Made by a program: the position numbers and the translations under genes. A stretch of DNA of 64,000 nucleotides from an uncultured Novosphingobium sp. (lineage in GTDB: Bacteria > Pseudomonadota > Alphaproteobacteria > Sphingomonadales > Sphingomonadaceae). Position 1 is the stretch's first letter. Every line of letters begins with the position of its first letter. The stretch is taken from the NCBI GenBank assembly GCA_946886075.1, contig CAMPHR010000016.1, positions 8,649-72,648 on the forward strand, in the 5' to 3' direction. The notes under the pieces were generated by a model, which was not told the DNA's origin, did no database searches, and saw only the letters and a program-made list of their open reading frames with translations. Below are positions 27,587 to 34,822 of the stretch, piece after piece.

Positions 27587-28627
27587 TTATTCGGGGTCAG
27601 GCGGCACATTCGCGGGCCTTTCGATGTCGTACACCTTGCCGAGCAGCGCGATGAATGCGCGGTCATTCATCGGATCGCTGGGCATTTCGAAGGCCACGTT
27701 GCGCCTTCGCAAATCACCAATCAGGATGTCCAGCGCCTGCTCCCGGCTGATGTCGTCCTTGTGGTCGAGCGCAGTTCTGAGCTCATCGTAGTCCATGAAA
27801 ACCCGGGCACCCCAGTGCAGCAGCAGCCGCATGTCTTCGCCGGGGATGAGCTGGGTGACTTCACCGAAGGTTTCGATGCGCCAACCATCGGATGAATTCG
27901 GATCGGCAGCAACGACGCTACTGATGTCAAGCCCTTTGGGTTTGCGCAATTCCGCCCTGCCCGATGCCTGGGCATGATGGAACATCATCTCGTTCTCGGC
28001 CACGACCGCTCTGCCCCACATGGGCGACTTAATCTGCTGGGGAGCACCTCGCGCCCCGTCCGGCCAATAATTAAAACCGCCCCCGATCGTGCCCTTATAA
28101 TACCAGCAGGTGACTTGTACCTTCTTGCTCTGCCAATGCCGGAACAATCCTGATTTCGCCATGATAAGCAGCAGCCAGAACGGCGTATCGTCCATGGTCA
28201 TTCCTCGGAAAACCATCGCGTCCAGATGAAGTCCGCCAGCACTGGACGCCCCCTGTATGTTGAACAGGAACGTCTCGGGTTCCGCATATTGCGCGCTCCA
28301 ATAGTTACGCGCCATTTCCAGAAACTTGGCATTGTAATAGCAATCGTGAAGCTCCGGATAATAGCAGACGCCTTGCCTCCCGATCCATCCCCTGAACTTC
28401 GGACTCAATACCATATCCCAGGTAAGCGTCTCGCCTTCTGGAACCGGCTCGCCTGTCACCGCGATGACCTCTTCAGGCGAACTAAAATTCTGCGCGAAGA
28501 TTAGGGGCCAGGGGCCATTGTCCCGTATCGTCTTGACGATGCGCTGGTGCTGATCGGCCGTGTAGGCATTCTCTATCATCTGGGGGGGCGCCACCGGCCG
28601 AAATATCTGATGAGCTTGGGTCGCCAT
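27587..28627 (-). CDS. Uncharacterised 346-aa protein, possible non-haem iron oxygenase fold
   Basis: I do not recognise this family with confidence. The soluble 346-aa protein is rich in Trp, Tyr and Met and has no signal peptide. In SSAGGLHLDAMVFRGM the pair H134-x-D136 is followed by H217/H218 and R224 in NEMMFHHAQASGR. The spacing would fit the HxD...H...R set of a double-stranded beta-helix Fe(II) enzyme such as PhyH or JmjC types. This is inference from motif spacing only. GGAG is 7 bp before ATG 28627. It leads the minus-strand operon and diverges from a true PhyH-type gene. Confidence 0.7.
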   Translation of the reverse strand: MATQAHQIFRPVAPPQMIENAYTADQHQRIVKTIRDNGPWPLIFAQNFSSPEEVIAVTGEPVPEGETLTWDMVLSPKFRGWIGRQGVCYYPELHDCYYNAKFLEMARNYWSAQYAEPETFLFNIQGASSAGGLHLDAMVFRGMTMDDTPFWLLLIMAKSGLFRHWQSKKVQVTCWYYKGTIGGGFNYWPDGARGAPQQIKSPMWGRAVVAENEMMFHHAQASGRAELRKPKGLDISSVVAADPNSSDGWRIETFGEVTQLIPGEDMRLLLHWGARVFMDYDELRTALDHKDDISREQALDILIGDLRRRNVAFEMPSDPMNDRAFIALLGKVYDIERPANVPPDPE

Positions 28628-28851
28628 TCTTGTCTCCCGATCTTTATCAGCCGCGGCGCCGCTTTTGCCATTTCAGGTACTCGAAAAACGGCCGCTTAAC
28701 TGATGCGGCCGCCTGCACGCGACTCCTGCGATGCGGTATGACTATCAATACTGTGAGATGCAGGCATAGTCCGCCCGGACCATGAAGAGGATTGTCAGAA
28801 AAATTAGGTCCAATCCCAGTCTCTGCGCCGATCGCGATGAGGAAGAATAGC

Positions 28852-29760
28852 ATGCTGCAAACTTTGGATCCGGACTGCTCAGTCGAAGAAGTCGCCGCCG
28901 CCATGGCACGCGACGGTGCTTGCATCATCCGTGATGTCCTTTCCCCTGATCGGCTGACGGCCCTTCGCGCAGATGTCGCACCATGGATTGACCGCACCGG
29001 ACCAGGTCGAGACGAATGGTCGGGTTTCAACACCAAAAGAACGGGCGGCCTTATCGCCAGATGCGCGACGGTTCGGGATATCGCCGTCGATCCGCTGATT
29101 CTGGGCGTCGCAAACACTACGCTCGCTCCCTTCTGTTCCAAGATCCAGCTTAATATCACGCAGTTGATCACCATCATGCCCGGACAGGGCGCGCAGCCGT
29201 TGCATCGTGACCGGTTCGTTTGGGGCGGCGACGATAGCGGTGGCGTCATCCCGCAAGGCATCGAACCGCAATGCAATGGCATTTGGGCCGTTACAGACTT
29301 TACCGAGGATAACGGCGCCACCTACGTCGTTCCGGGCAGTCATAAATGGAGTTTTGACCGGCAAGCCGTGCGTGACGAAAGTGTCCAGGCGGTGATGAAG
29401 GCAGGGTCTGTGCTGCTTTACAACGGCACCGTGATTCATGGGGGCGGCGCGAATCGCGCGGCCACGCCGCGGACGGCACTCAACGTGACATATACGCTTG
29501 GTTGGCTGCGGCAGGAGGAAAACCAGTACCTGTCCTGCCCACCCCACATCGCCAGGAACTTCGACCAGGAGCTGACGGACCTTATCGGCTATTCATTCGG
29601 CAACTACTCGCTAGGATTCTTCACTCCGCCCTTCGAAGAGGTGGACGAATGGCCTGACGTCAGAGCGCCGGAGATGGCTCTCGATCGACGCCCGCGCATC
29701 ATGCCGCTGATGACCACGACCAGCGCTGTTTCCGACATAGTTGAAGGAAATTCAGGGTAG
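28852..29760 (+). CDS. Phytanoyl-CoA dioxygenase (PhyH)-family Fe(II)/2-oxoglutarate oxygenase
   Basis: The 302-aa product has the PhyH facial triad: H118-x-D120 in QPLHRDRFVWGG, H196 in NGTVIHGGGANRA, and R207 in TPRTALNVTY for 2-oxoglutarate. The double-stranded beta-helix strands between them (GIWAVTDFTEDNGATYVVPG) are typical. PhyH enzymes hydroxylate unactivated carbons of acyl-CoA or free small molecules. ATG 28852 was chosen over upstream in-frame starts because GAGGAA lies 7 bp before it. It diverges from the 346-aa gene with 224 bp between, and is the last intact gene before the right end of the island. Confidence 0.9.
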   Translation: MLQTLDPDCSVEEVAAAMARDGACIIRDVLSPDRLTALRADVAPWIDRTGPGRDEWSGFNTKRTGGLIARCATVRDIAVDPLILGVANTTLAPFCSKIQLNITQLITIMPGQGAQPLHRDRFVWGGDDSGGVIPQGIEPQCNGIWAVTDFTEDNGATYVVPGSHKWSFDRQAVRDESVQAVMKAGSVLLYNGTVIHGGGANRAATPRTALNVTYTLGWLRQEENQYLSCPPHIARNFDQELTDLIGYSFGNYSLGFFTPPFEEVDEWPDVRAPEMALDRRPRIMPLMTTTSAVSDIVEGNSG

Positions 29761-30060
29761 GCTGCTATCGGCTTAATCGCACTGGTTGGATTTGTCACTA
29801 TCGTTTCGCCCTTACACGAAGCTTGAGCCGTTTCCGCCGATCGCATCCTGCTGACCAAAATTGATCTCGCCTCCGCAACTGATCGGACAGCGATCAAGCG
29901 AAAGCTGCAAGCAACAGGCGGATTTTCCCGCTTGCGTGATGATATACTGCGTCGGAGCGATCCAGAGGCAGCTTCTGCCACAAGCGGTCAATCGCAGCTA
30001 CCGCTGGTAACGGCAGGTAAGTCCCATACCACGTCATTCATGTCGGCTTGGCGAAGATAG
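29761..30060 (+). pseudogene. CobW-like GTPase fragment
   Basis: One frame reads FVTIVSPLHEA, then an in-frame TGA, then AVSADRILLTKIDLASATDR, and stops at TAG 30058-30060. The stretch ADRILLTKIDLA has the TKxD guanine-specificity motif in the context found in CobW/P47K metal-chaperone GTPases, where it follows an AVADR segment. The P-loop part and the C-terminal domain are missing and a stop lies inside, so this is a remnant. The assignment rests on about 30 residues. Confidence 0.4.
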
Positions 30061-30248
30061 CTGGAGCCGAATTTTTAAGCTCCGTTTTACGCGTTGAAGG
30101 CCCATCCTTCGAGTATCGCCTTTGATCGGAAGCGACCTGCTGAGCAGAGGTATGTCGTCTTGAAAATAACGGCATATACTGCTCGCGAATCGGGAGCGAA
30201 GGCCTAATCGATTCCGGGTTGGGGAATTGAACCCGTTTTGAATTTCGA

Positions 30249-30270
30249 TCTGATGGACCAATTGATGGGA
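30249..30270 (+). repeat. Candidate integrase arm-type repeat, right end
   Basis: TGATGG occurs twice in 22 bp (30251-30256 and 30264-30269). 18 of 22 positions match the element at 13528-13549, in the same orientation. It lies 61 bp before the right attachment core. Confidence 0.4.
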
Positions 30271-30331
30271 AGGCCTCAGTTCAAGCCGAAATTCTATAGC
30301 AAAATCAAATCACTAGCCGATCAATTCGTTC

Positions 30332-30347
30332 CCGGCTCGGGCCTCCA
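30332..30347 (+). repeat. Right attachment-site core (attR), copy of the tRNA-Cys 3' end
   Basis: CCGGCTCGGGCCTCCA repeats the last 16 bases of tRNA-Cys exactly and in direct orientation. Upstream of it the T-loop sequence matches with two differences, and further upstream no tRNA body exists, so this is not a second tRNA gene. Confidence 0.85.
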
Positions 30348-30360
30348 AAGCGACCAGCTG

Positions 30361-31152
30361 TTAGGCGATGAGTCGCCAGCCCACCAGAACCAGGATGATC
30401 GCCAGCAGCGGCTGAAGCACGCGGTCAGACGCGCGCGTGGCAAGCAGTGATCCGATGATGATGCCGGGGATCGATCCGATCAGCAGGTTGATAAGGAGCG
30501 TGCCATTGACATTGCCGATCCACAAATGGCCCAGCCCCGCCGCCAGGGTCAGCGGCACCGCATGGACAATATCCGTCGCAACCAGTCGCTGCAGCCGCAT
30601 GCGAAGGGGGTATAGCGCGAGCAGCAGGGTCGCGCCGATCGCCCCCGCACCGACGGAGGTCAACGTCACCATCGCGCCCAGCAGCGCGCCTGCAGCTATC
30701 GTCAGCGGCGGCTGCCAGCGCGTGAACCGATCGGCCGTGCCGACGCGGCGCGCCAGAGCCCAGCGATGGAAACGCCCGCGCAGCAGGGTCGCGATCGCCG
30801 TTGCGATCAACACTCCGCCCAACGCATTGGTGACGATGCCGCTCTTGATCTGCTGGATATGCGTCTGCGAAAGGATCAACAGCGTTATGACCGCGGCGGG
30901 AAGACTACCGATGCACAGCCGCTTTACCACTTCATAGTCCGGCCCGCCATCTGGCCCGCCATGACGATGATGAACAGCGCCCCCTACCGACTTGGTTATC
31001 GCCGCGAACCAGAGGTCCGTGCCGACCGCAGTGGCCGGTGCTACGCCGAACATCAGGATAAGGATCGGCGCCATCAGCGATCCGCCGCCGACGCCTGTCA
31101 TGCCCACCATGATCCCGACGAACAGGCCTGCCACACCATGCAGCCAGTCCAT
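30361..31152 (-). CDS. TSUP-family (TauE/SafE) membrane transporter
   Basis: The roughly 263-aa protein has about eight hydrophobic helices in two repeats. It opens with the TauE/SafE motif GLFVGIMVGMTGVGGGSLMAPILI, and the second repeat shows GAMVTLTSVGAGAIG. TSUP proteins move sulfite, sulfoacetate or other organic anions across the inner membrane; the substrate here is unknown. ATG 31152 is used, with GGGGGA upstream; ATG 31167 is equally open. Its stop lies 13 bp from the island's right repeat, so it marks the resumption of core genome. Confidence 0.9.
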   Translation of the reverse strand: MDWLHGVAGLFVGIMVGMTGVGGGSLMAPILILMFGVAPATAVGTDLWFAAITKSVGGAVHHRHGGPDGGPDYEVVKRLCIGSLPAAVITLLILSQTHIQQIKSGIVTNALGGVLIATAIATLLRGRFHRWALARRVGTADRFTRWQPPLTIAAGALLGAMVTLTSVGAGAIGATLLLALYPLRMRLQRLVATDIVHAVPLTLAAGLGHLWIGNVNGTLLINLLIGSIPGIIIGSLLATRASDRVLQPLLAIILVLVGWRLIA

Positions 31153-31321
31153 ATCCCTGTCCCCCATCCGACTTCTTCAATCGCGTCGACGCCTTACGAT
31201 GGGATGCGCGATCCAGCCAGCCTGGTCACGAGAAATTTCGTCCAGGGCAATTGATCGATGATTCGGATGCGCTGCCCGGTAGCTCTCGACTTCCGTTCGC
31301 CCGCCCGTCTAAAGAAGACCG

Positions 31322-31996
31322 ATGATGAAGCTATTCATAGGCAACAAGGCATATTCCAGCTGGTCGCTCCGCGGGTGGCTTGCCTGTAAGCTCAGCGGCT
31401 TGCCGTTCGAGGAGGTCGTGGTCCCGCTTTATGATGAAGCCTGGGAAAAGCGGCGTGAGGGCGACGAGTTCGCCCCCTCCTCCGGCAAGGTGCCGATCCT
31501 GTGGGACGGCGACGACACGGTCGTCTGGGATAGCCTCGCTATCATCGAATATCTGAACGAAAAGACGGGCGGCGACAAATTCTGGCCGGCTGACACGGCC
31601 GCGCGCGCCATGGCACGATCGATGGCGGCGGAGATGCATTCCAGTTTCGCCGCGCTGCGCCGCGAGCACAGCATGAACATCCGCCAGATCTATGACGCCG
31701 TGCCGCCCTCTGAAGCTGTTGCACAGGATATCGCGCGCATCATGCAGCTTTGGGCGCAGGCGCGCGCCCGCTATGGCGGCACCGGCGATTTCCTGTTCGT
31801 CGAGTTCAGCGCCGCCGACGTAATGTTCGCGCCGGTCGTCACGCGCTTCATCACCTATCAACTGCCGGTCGCGCGGTTCGCGGACGCCTATATGCAGGCG
31901 GTGATCGCACATCCCTGGATGCAGGAATGGATCGGCGGCGCTCAGGCTGAAGAATGGGTGATCGATCGGTTCGAAGCACCGCCGGTTTCGAATTGA
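31322..31996 (+). CDS. Glutathione S-transferase family protein
   Basis: The 224-aa product has an N-terminal thioredoxin-like domain (LFIGNKAYSSWSLRGWLACK, with a Ser-rich active-site loop, then GKVPILWDGDDTVVWDSLAIIEYL carrying the cis-Pro and the glutathione-binding DS pair) and a C-terminal all-helical domain. The YSSWS start is common in a proteobacterial GST subgroup of unknown substrate. ATG 31322 and ATG 31325 are both possible. It is a single-gene unit followed by a repeat and a shared terminator. Confidence 0.9.
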   Translation: MMKLFIGNKAYSSWSLRGWLACKLSGLPFEEVVVPLYDEAWEKRREGDEFAPSSGKVPILWDGDDTVVWDSLAIIEYLNEKTGGDKFWPADTAARAMARSMAAEMHSSFAALRREHSMNIRQIYDAVPPSEAVAQDIARIMQLWAQARARYGGTGDFLFVEFSAADVMFAPVVTRFITYQLPVARFADAYMQAVIAHPWMQEWIGGAQAEEWVIDRFEAPPVSN

Positions 31997-32028
31997 GGTT
32001 TAAGAGGCTGACGGCCCAAGTGAACATT

Positions 32029-32140
32029 CCCTCTCCCCTTCAGGGGAGAGGGTGCCGAGCGGAGCGACGGCGGGAGAGGGGAATACAAAGCACAACCGTA
32101 GCTCCCCTCTCCCCGGCCCTCTCCCCTGAAGGGGAGAGGG
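32029..32140. repeat. Pair of palindromic intergenic repeats (CCCTCTCC type)
   Basis: Two 24-bp near-perfect palindromes (32029-32052 and 32117-32140) face each other as a larger inverted repeat. Each has arms CCCTCTCCCC and GGGGAGAGGG. The unit lies between convergent GST and ndk genes. Such REP-like units are common in sphingomonad genomes. Confidence 0.75.
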
Positions 32141-32173
32141 AGAAGGTCTTCAGACCACCCGACCCAATCACAA

Positions 32174-32215
32174 CACAAAAAAAGGGCCGGAGAGCATCCG
32201 CTCCCGGCCCCTTTC
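32174..32215. terminator. Bidirectional Rho-independent terminator between GST and ndk
   Basis: GGGCCGGAGAGC and GCTCCCGGCCCC pair with one mismatch around ATCC. On the minus strand a run of seven T follows (A-run 32177-32183), giving a good terminator for ndk; on the plus strand only a short T-run follows, for the GST gene. Confidence 0.8.
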
Positions 32216-32235
32216 AAAACTTCTGGCAAACCAAA

Positions 32236-32658
32236 TCAGCCGACGATTTCTTCCGCCTTGAAGAAATAGGCGATCTCGATCGCGGCATTTTCCTCGCTGT
32301 CCGAACCATGGACGGAGTTCGCTTCGATCGACTCGGCATAGTCCTTGCGGATCGTGCCTTCGTCGGCATTGGCGGGGTTGGTGGCGCCCATGATGTCGCG
32401 GTTGCGCTTCACGGCGTCTTCGCCTTCCAGAACCTGGACGACCACCGGGCCGGAGATCATGAAGGCGACAAGGTCAGCAAAGAAAGGGCGTTCCTTGTGA
32501 ACGGCATAGAAGCCCTCGGCCTGCTCACGGCTCATGCGGATGCGCTTGGACGCGACGACGCGCAGGCCCGCTTCTTCCAGCTTCTTGGTCACGGCGCCGG
32601 TCAGATTGCGGCGCGTGGCGTCAGGCTTGATGATCGAAAAGGTGCGGGTTACGGCCAT
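32236..32658 (-). CDS. ndk: Nucleoside diphosphate kinase
   Basis: The 140-aa enzyme passes the terminal phosphate of ATP to other nucleoside diphosphates through a phosphohistidine. The catalytic H117 stands in the canonical NSVHGSDS motif and the start [17 protein letters not shown] is family-typical. The upstream frame is open, but ATG 32658 is the standard N-terminus. Length is normal. It ends at a strong terminator and follows holC on the same strand. Confidence 0.97.
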   Translation of the reverse strand: MAVTRTFSIIKPDATRRNLTGAVTKKLEEAGLRVVASKRIRMSREQAEGFYAVHKERPFFADLVAFMISGPVVVQVLEGEDAVKRNRDIMGATNPANADEGTIRKDYAESIEANSVHGSDSEENAAIEIAYFFKAEEIVG

Positions 32659-32749
32659 GAGGCTCAAAAGCTCCGGATTGTTGGAATTGGCGCGCCCTTT
32701 AGACCGCGCCGCCTCGCACCGCAAGGGGGCGTTGACGGGCCTTCCTGGC

Positions 32750-33187
32750 TCAGGGGCCCTGCACCCATTTCCCTTGTTCCTGCCGCCAGAAGCGAGGCGT
32801 CACATCTTCCCGCCGGGACAGGCTACGCCAACTTTCCCGCGCCCCTTCGACTGTCAGCGAGTCGAAAAAGTAGAAGGCGCGTTCGAAACCCAATGCTTCT
32901 TCCCGCCAAAGCCCATCGGCGATCGCGATATGCCGCGAGCCGTTGGCCGCGCTGCAATCCTGCGCCAGCAGGACGGGCTGAACGGCTTCCGCACCCTCGC
33001 CCGCCCGGCCATGCGCAAGAAAGCTTTCAGGCGGCCCATTCCACAGCCCGGCCGAGATACGCTCAAGCTGCGCATCATCCTGCGCAACCACCAGCAGCCG
33101 TTCACCTGACCCAAGCACGCGTGCCGCTATGGCAGGCAGCACCCGGTCTACAGGATCACGGCTAAGCTGGTAGAAGTCGACCTGCAT
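32750..33187 (-). CDS. holC: DNA polymerase III subunit chi
   Basis: The 145-aa product starts [20 protein letters not shown] and contains [15 protein letters not shown] and [10 protein letters not shown], the pattern of HolC, the clamp-loader accessory subunit that links the replisome to SSB. Its ATG overlaps the last base of the pepA TGA (TGATG), and pepA-holC order is conserved in proteobacteria. The frame is open further upstream into pepA, but ATG 33187 gives the known N-terminus. Confidence 0.92.
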   Translation of the reverse strand: MQVDFYQLSRDPVDRVLPAIAARVLGSGERLLVVAQDDAQLERISAGLWNGPPESFLAHGRAGEGAEAVQPVLLAQDCSAANGSRHIAIADGLWREEALGFERAFYFFDSLTVEGARESWRSLSRREDVTPRFWRQEQGKWVQGP

Positions 33188-34632
33188 CAGCGTTCGAACT
33201 TGTCCGCCACCAGCCGGTCGATCAGGCGCACGCCATAGCCCGTCGCGCCCTTGTCCCAGGTCGCGCCAGGCTTGTCGGCCCAGACCATGCCTGCGATGTC
33301 CAGATGCGCCCATTTGACGCCATCATCGACGAATCGCTTGATGAACTGCGCGGCGGTGATCGATCCCGCATAGCGTGCGCCCATATTCTTCATGTCCGCG
33401 ATCGGGCTGTCGATCAGCTTGTTATAGGCGTCGCCAAGCGGGAAGCGCCACAGCTGGTCGCCCGCTGCCTTGCCCGCCGCGATCAGGTCCTCCGCCAGTC
33501 CCTCGTCATTGGCGAACAGCCCACCATATTGGTCACCGAGCGCGACGATCATCGCCCCGGTCAGCGTCGCAAGATCGACGATGACCTCTGGCGCATAGGT
33601 TTTCTGCGCCCAGGTGATGACGTCGCACAGCACCAGGCGGCCTTCAGCATCGGTGTTGATAACCTCGATCGTCTGACCAGACATCGACGTGACGATGTCG
33701 CCCGGACGCTGCGCGTTGCCGTCAGGCATATTCTCAACAAGGCCGCAGATCCCCACGACGCGCGCTTTCGCCTTGCGACCGGCCAGCGCCTTCATCGCGC
33801 CCGCGACCGCGCCCGCGCCGCCCATGTCCCACTTCATGTCTTCCATGCCTGCACCGGGTTTCAGCGAAATGCCGCCGGTGTCGAAGGTCACGCCCTTGCC
33901 GACAAAAACCACGGGCTTGCTGCTTGCGCCGTCCGTGCCGTCCCACTCCATCGCCAGCAGGCGCGGCTCCCGAACCGATCCCTGCGCAACGCCGAGCAGC
34001 GCCCCCATGCCGAGTTCAGCCATCGCCGCCTCGTCGAGCACGCTGATCTTGACGCCAAGCTGTTCCAGATGCTGGCAGCGCTCAACGAAGCTTTCGGGAT
34101 ACAGGATGTTGGCGGGTTCCGACACGAGCTCACGGGTGAAGGCGACGCCTTCGGCAACCGCCGAAAGCCGCTGCCAATGCGCCTCTGCGCCCTCAGCAAC
34201 GACAGACAGTTTCGTCAATGTGGGCTTCGCCTTTTCCGGCTGCCTCGTGCGGTAGGTGTCGATCCGCCAGCCCCGCAGCAGCGCGCCGAAGGCGAAGTGC
34301 GCAGCCCGTTCACCAGGCGCGCCACCGAAGAACTCAACCGCCGCATGGCTTGCGCCGCTCGTCAGCAAGCGTGCCGTCAAAGCCGCTCCCGCGCGCTCGA
34401 AGTCGCTTTCGCTTCCCCCGCCGGTCCCCACCAGCACGATGCGCAGCACCTTGCCGCCTTCTTCAGCGAAGCTTTCGAAGCTGCCGCCAGCCTCCCCAGT
34501 GAAGCGCGCCGCCGCCGCGCCTGCCGCCAACGTCGCTGCGGCTGAGATCGGCAAGGCATCGAAGCCGCCCTTGGGAACGGCAAAGACCAGGGTGTCTGCG
34601 TCGGGACGCACCGGGGTGAATGCGATTTCCAT
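33187..34632 (-). CDS. pepA: Leucyl aminopeptidase (M17)
   Basis: The 481-aa enzyme is a two-zinc M17 aminopeptidase that removes N-terminal residues from peptides. The C-terminal catalytic half contains VGKGVTFDTGGISLKPG (metal Lys and Asp) and the M17 signature NTDAEGRLVLCD. The N-terminal half is the variable macro-like domain. ATG 34632 follows AGAAGGA at 8 bp; a TTG one codon upstream is less likely. It is translationally coupled to holC. PepA in some bacteria also binds DNA, but nothing here speaks to that. Confidence 0.95.
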   Translation of the reverse strand: MEIAFTPVRPDADTLVFAVPKGGFDALPISAAATLAAGAAAARFTGEAGGSFESFAEEGGKVLRIVLVGTGGGSESDFERAGAALTARLLTSGASHAAVEFFGGAPGERAAHFAFGALLRGWRIDTYRTRQPEKAKPTLTKLSVVAEGAEAHWQRLSAVAEGVAFTRELVSEPANILYPESFVERCQHLEQLGVKISVLDEAAMAELGMGALLGVAQGSVREPRLLAMEWDGTDGASSKPVVFVGKGVTFDTGGISLKPGAGMEDMKWDMGGAGAVAGAMKALAGRKAKARVVGICGLVENMPDGNAQRPGDIVTSMSGQTIEVINTDAEGRLVLCDVITWAQKTYAPEVIVDLATLTGAMIVALGDQYGGLFANDEGLAEDLIAAGKAAGDQLWRFPLGDAYNKLIDSPIADMKNMGARYAGSITAAQFIKRFVDDGVKWAHLDIAGMVWADKPGATWDKGATGYGVRLIDRLVADKFER

Positions 34633-34822
34633 CAAGGGTCCTTCTGTCTGCTTTTATGATCGTGGCGCGCTGATAACGCTCCATGCCAGATAATGTCGCT
34701 TCCCCCATCTGGCAAAGCCGTTCGACCGATTTCCGTCAAAAGAAGCGTGACGAAAGATTGCGGCGCGCGCAAAGCAGTGCGATAGGCGGGCAACGAAGCG
34801 CCCCTGAAGAGGCACGATCTCC

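Larger units (their letters stand above)
13418..30347. mobile_element. Decayed genomic island integrated at tRNA-Cys (16.9 kb)
   Basis: The segment lies between the tRNA-Cys 3' end and a direct 16-bp copy of it at 30332-30347. Both ends carry a similar 22-bp double repeat (13528-13549 and 30249-30270). Directly after the left repeat is a short open frame with a good ribosome-binding site that may be the start of a lost integrase. The content is accessory: several broken genes at both ends and an intact catabolic module in the middle. Core genes resume 14 bp beyond the right repeat. No complete integrase, excisionase or conjugation gene is visible, so the island appears immobile. Confidence 0.75.
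30061..30360. other. Right end of island, no gene seen
   Basis: These 300 bases are visibly richer in A+T than the core genome and contain no open frame that I believe. They hold the right arm-type repeat (30249-30270) and the right attachment core (30332-30347). The TSUP gene ends directly after them. Confidence 0.6.

Noticed and set aside
30332..30347. A second tRNA-Cys gene at the right island end
   Set aside because: Only the T-arm/acceptor 3' part is present; no anticodon arm or 5' acceptor strand precedes it.
32029..32140. An insertion sequence with terminal inverted repeats
   Set aside because: The 64 bp between the palindromes encode nothing; it is a REP-like unit.
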